Part shown: piece by piece, positions 1 to 10,855 of the stretch
Layout: each line of letters opens with the position of its first letter
Position numbering within the stretch: position 1 is the first letter of the stretch
Assembly: GCA_037176725.1 (NCBI GenBank)
Contig: JAZBRS010000026.1
Location: forward strand, 101,229,501 to 101,293,500
Length of the DNA stretch: 64,000 nt
From: Posidonia oceanica
Taxonomy: Eukaryota > Streptophyta > Magnoliopsida > Alismatales > Posidoniaceae
Reading direction: 5' to 3'
The notes under the pieces: generated by a model
Databases searched by the model: none
What the model was told of the DNA's origin: nothing
Seen by the model: the letters and a program-made list of their open reading frames with translations, nothing else
Program-made: the position numbers and the translations under genes

Positions 1-340
1 TTTCTAGGCTTACGCTCGCATACGCAGGGAAATGCAGATTTGAATGCCTAAATGCCAACGAATGCCAAAATGAATGCCCATAGGTGTGCTCTAAGTGGTG
101 GGATGCAATGTAGGAAAGTAAACGTGCTGTCTAAGTGCTCAGCAGCACTGTCTGTGTTCCGAACCAGGCGAAACCTGGCTCGTGAGAACTCCAGGCAGTA
201 AGCATCACAGCCCTATATGCAAATGCAAGCGGAAAAGCAAAACAACAGTAAAACCAAGCAATGCAAGCGACATGCAAGAGAAAATGGGGTAAAACACGTG
301 AAACAAAGCAAGAAATGAGAACGGCACGCAAAACAGTGCG

Positions 341-1012
341 AGAAGACAAGACGGGCACGCAAAACGGTGCCAAAAGCGAAGCGGGCATGCAAAACGGTGC
401 CAAAAACAAAGCGGACATGCGAAACGGTGCCAAAAGCGAAGCGGGCACGCAAAACGGTGCCAAAAACAAAGCGGGCACGCGAAACGGTGCCAAAAACAAA
501 GCGGGCACGCGAAACGGTGCCAAAAGCGAAGCGGGCATGTAAAACGGTGCCAAAGACAAAACGAGCACGCGAAACGGTGCCAAAAGCGAAGCGGGCACGC
601 AAAACGGTGCCAAAGACAAAGCGGGCACGCAAAACGATGCCAAAACAAAGCGAACACGCAAAACGGTGCCGAAAGCGAAGTGGGCACGCGAAACGTGCCA
701 AAAACAAAGCGAGCATGCGAAACGATACCCAAAAGCAAAGCGGGCACGCAAAACGGTGCCAAAAGCGAAGCGGGCACACAAAACGGTGCCGAAAGCGAAG
801 CGGGCACGCAAAACGGTGCCAAAAGCGAAGCGGGCATGCAAAACGGTGCCAAAGACAAAACGGGCACGCGAAACGGTGCCAAAGACAAAGCGAGCACGCA
901 AAACGGTGCCAAAGACAAAGCGGGCACGCAAAATGGTGCCAAAAGCGAAGCGGGAACGCAAAACAGTGTCAAAAGCAAAGCGGGCACGCAAAACGGTGCC
1001 AAAAGCGGCGGA
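341..1012. repeat. 30-base minisatellite in element A 3' LTR
   Basis: About 22 units of roughly 30 bases with the core GGCACGCAAAACGGTGCC followed by AAAAGCGAAGC or AAAGACAAAGC. Most units are exactly 30 bases, so several frames stay open on both strands and give spurious arginine-, lysine- or alanine-rich ORFs. The matching array in the other LTR has about seven fewer units. Confidence 0.95.
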
Positions 1013-1789
1013 ACAAAACTTCAGCAAAACCATGCAGATGCAAATGCAAGGAGAGAGAACAAGAGAAGCGAAAGGGGAGGCAAACAGTGTGTGTGTGAGA
1101 ACAAACACTGTTTGAGGGCCACGCAGAGTAGGTGTGAAGACCTACAAAGGGGAAAATAAGCAAATGGAGGGATTACCACCGCTTTGTGACTGTTTCCCAC
1201 TAAGCCGCCCCACGATGTGTCTCGCACGCTGCCCAAAGCTCGCAATGCAATCGGATCGTGGAAAAGGGGGAAGAAAGTCGCAATAAGTGGTGAATCCAGG
1301 GGAAACGCAACACAAAACACTTGGGAATACGCGAAAGGGGGAGCAGAATTGATAGATGAGAAGAGGAAGTCCTATTCTACATGATCGAGGAAACAAAAAG
1401 CGAAAACGATGCATGCAATGCAAATGGTATGCAAATGAATGCTGTGCAGGGGTTCAGGAGGACGTACCTGGGAAATCTGGAACCTGATCTGAAATCTGCT
1501 TGGTCCATGCTGAGGAACGCTCCGCCGGGGTCGTCTGGGTAGCTTGTTTGAGAAGATCCAACGGTCGGATTGGAAGATATTCCAACTTCAAGGCAGAGGG
1601 GCCAGAACAGGGGAGAAGAATGGATCTAAGTGTACAGGGGGTCCTAAGGGTGTGCAAACAGGTCCTCCCATGTAAATGGGAGCTAATGATGCTTGAGTGT
1701 GTGCAAAGGATGCAAAAAACTAGAATGCATGAGTGCAATGCACGCAGAAATGCGAGAAAAGGCTTAAGGGTGATTTTTCAGAAAATTGG

Positions 1790-2770
1790 GGTTTTAAATG
1801 CAATTTTTGAAAAGATGGGGGTCTAAATGCAGAGATTTTGCAAAGTTTGGGGCTTTTATGCAAGGGTTTTGGAAAAAGGAGGGTCTGCATGCAATTTTAC
1901 AAAAGGCAGGATCTAAAATGCAATTTTCCAAGAGGGGTATGCATCAGGACAAGTTTTGAAAACATGTGACAGATTAAGATGCAATTTTAAAATCGTTAGG
2001 GTTCAAAATGCAATTTTTCCAGGAAAACAGGGGTCTAGTGGGTCTGAGAATGCAAGTGGGGACCTATATGCAATTTTCCAAACATGTGGGGGCTAAAATG
2101 CAATTTTATAAGCAAAATATGCATTTAAATGATTTTTATAAGCATGCAGAGGACCTATTTGCAATTTTTAAATCATGCAGGGGAAAAAATGCAATTTTAT
2201 AAGCAAAATATGCATTTAAAAGACAGACAGAGGACTGGTATGCAATTTTCAAATTATGCAGGGTCAAAAATGCAATTTTTGAAGCAAAATATGCATTTAA
2301 ATGACTACTGTGCATTGAGGAAGGACTTACATGCAAAAATCAGAAAATAGAGGAGAAATAATGCAATGCAGTAAGCAAAAATTGAAAAATAAAAGCTAAG
2401 TTAACAGGACAGAGGACTAATATGCAATTACAGAAAGCAATAATGGCCTGAAATGCAATTTTATATGGCAAACTTAGAGGATTAAATCAGATTAATTAAC
2501 TGCAGGACTAAAATGCAATAATGAGAAGTTGAAGGGCCAAAATCAAACTAATTACTGAAGGAAAGCACAGTAAAAGGACTGACATGCAAATAAAGAAGAC
2601 TACATATTTTTCATGCAATTTTATATGGTTTTAATTCAGAAATAAGCAGATTTAATCAAATAAAGGACCTGAACGCAAATAAGCAAGAACTGAGACCGAA
2701 AATGCAATATTTGGCAAAATAGCAAAGATAACAAAAAATAAAAGCACAGTAGAATTGCAGATCGTCGACC
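1790..2770. repeat. Degenerate TGCAATTT-rich segment of the LTR
   Basis: The motif ATGCAATTTT, with ATGCATTTAAA variants, recurs every 25 to 60 bases without a fixed period. The same segment is present in the other LTR of A at 22958-23940. A similar ATGCAA-rich block occurs in the LTR of element B (29040-30240). No coding potential is seen. Confidence 0.7.
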
Positions 2771-3185
2771 ATTGTAGCAAATGCTACCAGTGGCCGACAG
2801 AGGAAGAAAAGGGGTGCTGGTGAGGCGTAGTCCGGCGAGCGAGCTTCTCCAGAGCTTGACGGAGACCGGGGCAGCATCGGCGAGCAGCGACACTGCCTGG
2901 AGCAGACCGGAGGAGTCGCCGGAGATCTGCAGACCTGCTTGGAGACAGGCCGGCCGATCAGCACGGCGTCGGCGAGTTCTGACGGCGAAGACGTACTCCT
3001 AGGGTCCGTGCAAACCGCGGACGACAAACGAAGCAGCTTTCTGCTGGCTGGAACGGCGAGACAGAGCCGGAGCTCGTCGGAGAAGAAGAAGACGCGGCGG
3101 CATTGACTCCGGGCAGGAGAGAGTAGAAGGCTAAACTAATGAGTGGAGAAGCTAGAGGGGAGAAGAACTAAGCTAGGGATGGAAG

Positions 3186-3200
3186 AAATTACCTGTTTCC
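3186..3200 (-). promoter_or_regulatory. Conserved splice-donor-like site in element A 3' LTR
   Basis: On the sense (minus) strand the sequence reads GGAAACAG then GTAATTTC, with the predicted exon ending at 3193. The same kind of site lies at the matching LTR position in the 5' LTR of A (24361) and in elements B (30727), D (33638) and C (40420). Use of the site in RNA is inferred. Confidence 0.5.
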
Positions 3201-5914
3201 GCGGCTGAGGAGTTCCCCCGACCTGGGCCGATTTTGCAGGAGACGGCGAGCTTCGTCCAGGCGCTGCGGGCGTCTCCGATGGCTGCTGGGCGTCTGGTTC
3301 CGCTCCGTGTGTTGCTCCGGAGCTTGCTGAATGATCGAAGGGCAGCTGCGAAGACCGGTGCGACGAATGGGTTCAGTGGGTTCACAACTGGTCACCGGAG
3401 GTGGGGGGAGGTGTTCACTACTCTCTGATTCAATTGGAAGATGCCGGTGGCTTCCTGGTTGCTCAGTGGAGGTCTCTGGATGCTTGGGAAGGCTGGTGGA
3501 AGGCTGGAGAAGAAGATTGCAGATCGGGTGGATTTCTGGACAGGATGGGTTGCAGGTGTTTGTGGTGGATGGTCGGAGCTGTGGTGGGTTGCTGGGCTGA
3601 AGGCTGAGTGGTTTGGGGAGGTGGTGATTCAAGGAGTAACAGGGAAGAGTTTGGGGTGGATTGGAGGTCTGTGATGTCGGGAATTTTGAAGTGGAAAGGG
3701 GTTGGTTTCTGCTGAAAGTTTTTGGGTGTTCGGGGGCGTTTTCTGGAGTGGAAAGGCTGGGGAATGGAGGGGAAGGAATGCTGGGATTCTGGGTGGATTT
3801 GGGGGATGAATTGGAGGAAGTTTGAGGACTGACGGAGGCTCTGATGTGGTCGGGAAAGGAGAGGGGGAAGAACTGATTCTTGCAGTGGAAGGAGGAAGGG
3901 ATTTGGGCGCTGGGAATTCTCTGGATTCCTTGCTCTCTCTCGGACGACAAAAAGCATCGGAGGAGGCGAAGTGCTGAGGCTTTTAACAGCTGCTGGAGGA
4001 CTGCTCGTGCGCTCGTGGAATTTGAATTCCACCGGCGCCGATTACTGTAGCTGAGGGAGACGAGCAGCGAGGGAGACAGGCAGTTAATGCTGCCGGAAAA
4101 ACCGCGGAGAGACGAGAGAGGAGAAGCGAAGCTGTTGCTGATCTGATGGAGGGGGAAGAAGTTGAATTTCAAAAGGAAGGAGGGAGTGCTGTGGATTCGC
4201 GGGAGAAGAGAAGAAGAAGTTGAAGAGGAGGAAGAAGAAGAAGGAGGGAAGAGGAGGGAGGAGGCAGATCGCGGGCCGGGCCGCGAGCTGAAAAAAAAGA
4301 AAAAAAGAAAGAAAGAAAGAAGGGAGGTGGAACGGGCCGGACTGGGTCCAGCAGGAGAAAAGGAAAAAGAAAAAGGAAGAAAGGGAGAAAGGAAGGGAAA
4401 AAGAGGAGAAATAAATTGGATAGAAATAAAATAAAAATAGGTGAAATTATTAGAGTGATTGTATTTCAAGTTAGGACCTTGATTAAATTTTTTTAATGAC
4501 TGTTTTTGGTTGGTTAATCAGGTTTAGAGGGATTTTGGGTTTGATTAGGGTTTTAAGGGTTTTCTTTGTTTTTAATTTGTTTTTTTTTATTTTGATTAAA
4601 GATTTGTTAAGCCTTTTAAGCTATTTTTTCATTATGTTTTTCTTGTTAAGTACTTGGGATGTTAATTAGGATTTTTTAAGGTTTGTTTTTAGGTTAATTA
4701 GTGGTGAGTTTTAGATTTTAATCTTGATCCTCTTTATTTAAGTCTTCTTTGATTTGCTTTTTCTTGATTTCGTTTTGTTAAATTCTTTTAGCATTTTTTC
4801 TTAGGTTAGGTTTTTTTGTTAAGTTTTTAATTAGCTGTTCTTAAATTTTGATTGTTTGTTTTATTATTTTTTAATTATGTTTCCAATTTTTCTTTTGCGA
4901 GTTGTTAAGTTAGGCTTTTCCTCCTTAATTATTGGCCCTTGCATTTCTTAAGTGTTTTCTTTCTCTTAGGGTTTGTTTTCTTGGTTGTTTTTAATAAGAT
5001 TTCACTTTTAGCTGTTTTGATTGCATTTCGGTTTTTTCTTTGATTTTACAGCATTTTCTCTTTGTTTGTTTTGTATTTTTTAGCTTGCATTCTTGGTTTT
5101 CCATTTTAGCTAGATTTAGTTGGGTTTAGGTTTTTAATTGTTTGCTTTATATTTTTAATTATTTTTCTTAGGGTTTTGGTTTGTTTTCCTTTTGTTTTAA
5201 AGTTTTTAGAGGTTTTTAAGGATTTTTTCAGGGGCTTAGCAAAAGAAAGAAAAAGAAAAGGAGAAGGAAGAAGAAAAGGGAATAAGGAGGAATAAAGGGG
5301 AAAGAGAGGAGTTGAAAGAAAATAATTTTTTGGAAGTCAGGGAAAATGCTAAAAATAAGATAAAAATAGAAATAAGATTGAGAAGAGATAGAAGCACAAG
5401 GGGGGCCCACAGCCAGGCAAGAAAAAAGGAGAGAAGGGGATGAAAAGAAGGAGGATAATCAGGAGAGAGAGAGAGGAGAGAGAAAAGGATAATCCAGGAG
5501 AGAGAAAAGGATAATTTAGGTGAACGGAGGGCTTAAAGGTTTTGAAAAGGGGTGAAAATTGGGGAGTGTGTAGCCTAGGGTTTCTAGTGTTGGTTCTGGG
5601 GATTTGGTTTAGTTTTAAGAAGGTCTTGGAAGGGTTTTGAGGTGTAGAAAGGGGGTAGTTTTACCTAGGTTTTCTAGGGTTTTTGGGAGTGGTTTTGGGT
5701 TGAGTATTTCTAAGTGTTTGGGTAGGTTTGCTAAGTAGGAGTTGATGGGTTTTCCTATGGTTTTTGGGCAGGTTTTGGACATGGAAAAGGGGTGTAAGCT
5801 TAGGTCAAGTTTAGGCTTGATTTGAAGGGTAAGATAAAGAGGGTTGGGTGTAGTTTTGACCTAGGTTTAGATCCAGAAGTCACCAGAAGGTCCCAATTGG
5901 TCCAAGCCTGTCAA

Positions 5915-5996
5915 GATGGGGTGTCAACAGATGCCCCTCCCTGTGCAAGGTCAAGCGGAGCGAGGCCGCTGCTCAGGGTTGACAAGACACCCCATC
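5915..5996 (-). other. Inverted repeat enclosing the polypurine tract of element A
   Basis: GATGGGGTGTC at 5915-5925, inside the LTR end, is a perfect 11-base inverted repeat of GACACCCCATC at 5986-5996 in the internal region. The polypurine tract and LTR junction lie in the 60-base loop. Confidence 0.6.
5930..5943 (-). other. Polypurine tract of element A
   Basis: On the sense strand the sequence CAGGGAGGGGCATC lies directly before the LTR start TGTTGACA. This is the position and composition expected of the plus-strand primer of reverse transcription. Element C has the identical tract at 41284-41297. Confidence 0.85.
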
Positions 5997-6497
5997 TGAC
6001 CGACGGGAGCAGAGGATTGCTATGGGCGTGAGCCACTTATTCGGCGGATGCACCGAAAATCGTAGCCCGTTGCCGCAATGCAAAATGCTGGTGCAGATGG
6101 ATGATGTGCAAGGTATGCAATGCATGCTAATGCAAATGCAATGCAAATGTTAGTACAAAAGTTAGTGCAGTTAGGATGCTGATGCAGTGCAGATGATACT
6201 GATGATGTTAGACTAGTATGCAATGCTAGCAGAGAAGGTGCAGAGACGATGCAAAAGAAATGTTAAAAGAAAGGCGCGATGTGGCGCGAAGATCTGGCGG
6301 GAAAGCCAGACTTGCGCGACAAGGCAAGGAAGAAAAGGTGCAGCTTGTCCCCGCCCAGGGAGCAAGCTAGCGGAAAAAAGGAGGGGTGCGAGGGGAGAGG
6401 GGCCAACTCTCCTATCGCAAGGGGATGCGGGATTTTGCCTTCCTGGGACAAGGTCACGCGAAGAAGGTGATAAGGTGTCGGGCTTATCGGCCGGATA

Positions 6498-7099
6498 GTT
6501 TACAGTCCTATCAATCGGAAGTGATAGTTTACAGTCCTATCAACTGGAACGATAGTTTACAGTCCTATCAACTGGAACGATAGTTTACGGTCCTATCAAC
6601 CGGAGGCAGTTGTGAGTGATAGTTACTGGATATCAGCTGTATAACATGGTTGTGCGGGATAGTTTACAGTCTTATCAACTGGAACGATAGTTTACAGACC
6701 TATCAACTGGAACGATAGTTTACAGTCTTATCAACTGGAAGCGATAGTTTACGGTCCTATCAACTGGAACGATAATTTACAGTCCTATCAACTGGAAGCT
6801 GCAATTGCAAGGGACAGTTACTGGATGTCAGCCGTATAACGTAATTGCAAGTGATAGTTTCGGATATCAGCCAAGGATGAGTTTTGGATCATCAGCCAAA
6901 GAATGATAGTTTACAGTCCTATCAACTGGAACGATAGTTTACAGTCCTATCAACTGGAATGATAGTTTACATTCCTATCAACTGGAAAGTGCAATTACGA
7001 GGGACAGTTACTGAATGTCAGCCGTATAACACAACTGCGGGCCAGATCAGGGATCAGCCCAAGATGATAGTTTACGGTCCTATCAACCGGAAAGAGCAG

Positions 7100-7100
<1 letters not shown>
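6498..7100. repeat. 28-base hairpin-forming tandem repeat
   Basis: About 15 units resembling GATAGTTTACAGTCCTATC followed by AACTGGAAC, some in uninterrupted tandem and some separated by related spacer. Each unit contains the small inverted repeat GATAG and CTATC. Confidence 0.85.

Positions 7101-7131
<31 letters not shown>
7101..7131. repeat. GATT microsatellite
   Basis: About seven uninterrupted copies of the tetranucleotide GATT. Confidence 0.9.
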
Positions 7132-7139
7132 AAAAGGAG

Positions 7140-7500
7140 ATTGATAAGATATCGGACTTATCGGCCGGCAAAGGGAAAGAAATGATATGATATCAGACTT
7201 ATCGGCCGGCAAAGAGGAGATGAGGGAATGATGAGAGATGATAAGATATCGGACTTATCGACCGGCAAAGAGGGGATGAGGGAATGATGAGAGATGATAA
7301 GATATCGGACTTATCGGCCGGCAAAGAGGGGATGAGGGAATGATGAGAGATGATAAGATATCGGACTTATCGGCCGGCAAAGAGGGGATGAGGGAATGAT
7401 GAGAGATGATAAGATATCGGACTTATCGGCCAGCAAAGTGGGGATGAGGGAATGATGAGAGATGATAAGATATCGGACTTATCGGCCGACAAAGAGGTTT
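7140..7500. repeat. 56-base tandem repeat with GATAAG/CTTATC dyad
   Basis: Five to six copies spaced 56 bases apart, with starts at 7241, 7297 and 7353 among others. Each holds GATAAGATATCGGACTTATC, in which GATAAG and CTTATC form a perfect inverted repeat, followed by GGCCGGCAAAGAGG. Confidence 0.9.
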
Positions 7501-7557
7501 CGCGAGAGCGAAGCATCCCATGATACCAGGAATATCATGGGGGAAAGGGGGGAGAAT

Positions 7558-7609
7558 GATACCGAGGGGCGATCAAAAGATGCCCCTGGTGTCGGGATGA
7601 CACCAGGGG
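7558..7609. other. Three-arm hairpin module of the element A 3' UTR
   Basis: CCCCTGGTGTC (7583-7593) and GACACCAGGGG (7599-7609) form a perfect 11-base stem with a 5-base loop. An upstream arm, GATACCGAGGGGC (7558-7570), could pair instead with the middle arm. The same three-arm layout occurs in element C at 60773-60850. Confidence 0.7.
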
Positions 7610-7687
7610 TTGGCCAGCGCGTCCTTGGCATCAAAAGCAGAGGATGAAGACAAAACTGATGTGTTTGTCAGATGAGTAGTTTGGGGT

Positions 7688-7974
7688 ACTAGCCCGCAGA
7701 TGATGACAGATTGACGGACCTATCGCCGAGCAGTTGGGGGTGCCAGCCCGCAGAGGATGACAGGTTGACGGACCTATCGCCGAGCAGTTGGGGGTGCCAG
7801 CCCGCAGATGATGACAGGTTGACGGACCTATCACCGAGCAGTTGGGGGTGCCAGCCCGCAGATGATGACAGGTTGACGGACCTATCGCCGAGCAGTTGGG
7901 GGTGCCAGCCCGCAGATGATGACAGGTTGACGGACCTATCGCCGAGCAGTTGGGGGTGCCAGCCCGCAGATGAC
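7688..7974. repeat. 54-base tandem repeat
   Basis: Five units with an exact 54-base spacing, where TGCCAGCCCGCAG recurs at 7741, 7795, 7849, 7903 and 7957. The core is TTGACGGACCTATCGCCGAG. A shorter related repeat with GGACCTATCGCCGGATAGTT is present in element C near 60440-60580. Confidence 0.92.
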
Positions 7975-8257
7975 TCAGCTGGGGACGCTGGATGGCTCGG
8001 CTTGCCAGCGCGGGTCTGCAGAGATTCTGGACTCCGGATTGGCTGCTGAGGACTTTCCTGCGTTGTGTTGGCTGCAAGTCTGGCCAGAGGGCCTAAGGTG
8101 ATGTTGGCAATGATAATGCAATGCATCAAGCAGTGTTGAAGTGCAAGCAGACAGCAGACAACACTTTTTCATTGAAATATCTTGATTACATGCCTGTGGC
8201 AGGCCAAAAGCATACAGCACAACTTGAAAGGAAACTACACATCGGCTGTACAAGTGC

Positions 8258-9520
8258 CTAGCCTGTTCGGGCCTTCTTTGGCTGCCTGGAGTCGGAGAAT
8301 AGGGGGCCGCCTGGCGGGATTTCATCGACGGGCCAGAGCTCTTGGACCTCAGTCACATACTCAGGGGCGCATCCTACACCTCTCACAGCTGCGATGTCTA
8401 TTGATCGCACCCCATGCTGCATCAGATCAGCCAGCTTCTTGGTTGGGGCAGTCGTGCTGAGAGGGTATGCTTGAAGAAGCTCGGGCGCTGTGCTGTCAAC
8501 AAAGGCGCCCTGCTGGAAGCCAAATTGGCGCATAACCCTGATGGGATGGTATTCCACACCCGCCGTGAATCCTGGCAGCACAATCAGCTGCGTGTCACGC
8601 GCGCTGAAAAAGACAGTGAATGGCTCGGCTACAGAGGGGATGATACGCCAGGTTACAACGTCGTCAGTCAGTGCTGATAGCCTTTCGTATTTTTCTTTGA
8701 CGCTTTTGACTGTCTTGGCACGGCCGCTGCTGCAGTAGGCTTTAAAAGCATGCACCTGGGGGCGCAGAAGGTTCATTTCTAAGTGTGCGGCTAGCCAGAC
8801 TTGTATAAGTGCCCCGCAGCCATGGAAGTGGCGGCAGCGATGTGAGATGCGGTCCAGCCCACGGTACGTTTCTGCCAGAACAACTGGTGCCAGGTCTATC
8901 TGCCGGGTCACCACAGCAAGTGCTATCTCTGCAACCTCAATGGCCACTGTCAGTCGGCCATGAGTAAAGATCAGCTCGCCTAGGAAGCGAATGACAAACC
9001 CTCGGAGCCACAGCTCATCTCTGAGTTCGACGCGCTTCTTCATGACATCATCAAAGTGCGCGAGGCGAAGCATAGGTTCAGGTCCACTGGTGTAGATCAG
9101 TCTTTGTTGGCAGCTTCGAGTAGGGAGCCCAGTCAGCTGGCTCAGGACCTCGAGGTATCGATCACGCCTCATGAAGATAGGCGGCCCCATGATCTTGGAG
9201 AAGCCGCAGATCCGACGCACTTCTTCCAGTGTGGGTGTAAGCTCAGTTCTGCCAAAGCGAAAGACGTGGTGTGCCGGTTTCCAGAATCTTGCGGCAGCAC
9301 ACAGAAGATGGCGGCTTACTTCCACATCAGCAGCCTTCAGCAGCTTGGTTGGGATGCCCCACAGGCGCAGCTTTTCGCAGTCTTCTTGGGTAAGCTCGCC
9401 GATCCCTTCTCGCAGGGTCTCCGAGCAGTGTGCTGGAGTCAACAGAGTAGGGAAGCCCATTGCGCAGATCGCAGGGGTACAGGCAGATAGCTGCAGAGCT
9501 TGAAGGTACCTGTTATACAT
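8258..9520 (-). CDS. Plant mobile-domain-like (DUF7745-type) protein of element A
   Basis: An uninterrupted 420-codon ORF with a genuine ATG, on the same strand as pol and lying between pol and the 3' LTR. Visible landmarks are LTPTLEEVRRICGF (residues about 94-107), APVVLAETYRGLD (211-223) and GCGALIQVWLAAHLE (234-248). These resemble the plant mobile-domain and DUF7745 families, which are found in plant proteins and in some transposable elements. No catalytic motif can be named and the function is unknown. A role in silencing evasion or nuclear targeting would be speculation. The ORF stays open although gag-pol of the same element carries many stops. The C-terminal stop is TAG, so the ancestral protein may have been slightly longer. 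The family assignment is by eye. Confidence 0.65.
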   Translation of the reverse strand: MYNRYLQALQLSACTPAICAMGFPTLLTPAHCSETLREGIGELTQEDCEKLRLWGIPTKLLKAADVEVSRHLLCAAARFWKPAHHVFRFGRTELTPTLEEVRRICGFSKIMGPPIFMRRDRYLEVLSQLTGLPTRSCQQRLIYTSGPEPMLRLAHFDDVMKKRVELRDELWLRGFVIRFLGELIFTHGRLTVAIEVAEIALAVVTRQIDLAPVVLAETYRGLDRISHRCRHFHGCGALIQVWLAAHLEMNLLRPQVHAFKAYCSSGRAKTVKSVKEKYERLSALTDDVVTWRIIPSVAEPFTVFFSARDTQLIVLPGFTAGVEYHPIRVMRQFGFQQGAFVDSTAPELLQAYPLSTTAPTKKLADLMQHGVRSIDIAAVRGVGCAPEYVTEVQELWPVDEIPPGGPLFSDSRQPKKARTG

Positions 9521-10855
9521 ATTGCAAACAGTCAGATCACACAGGTATATAATCTCTGACAGAAAGCAGAATCTGAGGCTGATAATGTAGTTCAGTATGC
9601 ATCCAGCAGTTAAAGATCAGAATATAGCAGTTAAGCATAGATAAGCAAAGGGAAATCTGCGGCAGTCTTGTGGACACAGAGGCAAGGGCTGGCAGGAGAT
9701 CTGGACCAGCGCAGCTCGAGCAGCGTCAACGCGTTCTAGGCAAGAAGTACTGTCTCAGGGTCGAAGCGAGTTGCAGAGCGGAATGATTGATAAGACGGAA
9801 AGGATAATTGAGGATGTTTGTATGCATGATGCAGGTCGGTATGCTTATGGAATGATTAGTATGCTTGGGTGCCCTCAGCATATGAAGTGCTTTGGTGCCT
9901 GCTGCAAAGGAAGGGAGTGGTCCCCGACTCACTGGGCCCTACTTAGACTCTTGGCTCGCTGGTGGCACTCCGGAACGAGTGTTGGCAATATACAGGTAGT
10001 GGTGTGGTGAGGACAGGCTACTTGCCGAACTCTGAGGACCTACACCTACTCTTTCTGCTCTCTCTTTTTTCGATTTCTCCCTCATAGGTATGCAGTCTTT
10101 CTCTGCCCCTAGCTAGGAGAGGGTAAGTGTTTGCTTTTGGAGGGAAGTGGTAGGCCCTTTTTAAGCTTACACCCTTGGGTCTCTTGTAAGGTACGGGGGA
10201 ATGATGGTGCCTACATTTTTGGGCTGAATCTTGCCCTTCTTCTTTTCTCTCTTTTTTTTTCTCTTCTTTACTTGCTTTTTCTCGTTCTTTTTTGTTTTTG
10301 TTCTATCTCCCTTTTTTTTTTCAGGCTTTTGCTGTCCCCATTTTGGTGGCAAAAGAAGGGTGTTTGAGTCGTGATGGATCTGGGCTTTGGGTCTGTTGTG
10401 TGATGGGTAGAAGGAGCAGGGTTAGACTGCACACCCCTATCTCTAGGGCCGGCTTCTGTCTTCGTCTTCTGTTCCTTGGACGTGCCCAAGCCTAGATGTC
10501 TACTCTCACTTTTTCCAGACTCACATCCTAAGATTTTTTCTCCCTCAGAGGTGTATGTCCTTACGAGTTTAGGCAGTTTGCCTGTCCTGATTGGTGGTGG
10601 CTCCCTCACTAGCTAAGACATCTAAGTAGTGCCGGGTGAGGTAGGGCGGACTCTTTCCAGAGCAAGGCAAGCACTTCCGGTTTTCATCACCGGGCCAAAG
10701 ATGCAATGCATGATTTGAGGGGATGACGATGATGATTGAAAGAGAGTTGATGCATGAGTAGGATAGATAGAAGATGTAGGTAGGACGAGAATGCAAGAAG
10801 TGAGAATGCAAGTGTGTAGGTGGGAGAAGGGCATCTGCAACGGGGCCGCCTTCGG
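9521..10855 (-). other. Spacer between pol and the mobile-domain-like ORF
   Basis: 1.3 kb without a supported gene. It contains a purine-rich tract in the sense direction (10225-10325) and short low-complexity ORFs only. A subgenomic promoter or splice acceptor for the downstream ORF might be expected here. A CAG lies just inside the ORF start, but nothing decisive is seen. Confidence 0.6.

Larger units (their letters stand above)
1..5929 (-). mobile_element. 3' LTR of Tat-type element A (cut by window edge)
   Basis: This segment repeats at 21378-27096 in the same orientation with only scattered differences, mostly transitions. It is the 3' LTR of an element transcribed on the minus strand. 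Read in that sense it begins TGTTGACACCCC at 5929 and is followed upstream by a polypurine tract. Comparison with the other copy shows that about 370 bases lie beyond the window. The LTR contains a 30-base minisatellite, a segment rich in TGCAATTT, a GA-rich block near 4160-4430, a T-rich block near 4440-5240, and a splice-donor-like site. A 426-codon open frame at 3189-4469 on the minus strand has no ATG and is rich in serine, proline and phenylalanine, so I treat it as non-coding. Confidence 0.95.
5944..8257 (-). other. 3' untranslated region of element A
   Basis: This stretch between the mobile-domain-like ORF and the polypurine tract holds no convincing gene. It contains three unrelated tandem arrays (6498-7100, 7140-7500, 7688-7974), a run of GATT repeats at 7101-7131 and a strong stem-loop at 7583-7609. 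Open frames at 7631-8129 arise from the 54-base array. Parts of it align with the 3' UTR of element C (41298-41569 and 60420-61000). Confidence 0.75.

Noticed and set aside
131..1159. Several overlapping ORFs on both strands rich in arginine, lysine, alanine or cysteine
   Set aside because: They come from the 30-base minisatellite, whose length is a multiple of three. The same applies to 21509-22488.
3189..4469. 426-codon minus-strand ORF inside the element A LTR, shortened to 327 codons in the other LTR
   Set aside because: It contains no ATG, starts only with TTG, is low-complexity, and is not kept in full between the two LTRs. Its end at the splice-donor-like site is noted separately.
6498..7974. 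Regular short repeats that might suggest a CRISPR array
   Set aside because: Units are directly adjacent or have related spacers, there are no unique spacers of constant length, and the context is a plant retrotransposon.
7631..8129. Repetitive ORFs on both strands near the mobile-domain-like gene
   Set aside because: The 54-base array, a multiple of three, keeps frames open; there is no similarity to known proteins.
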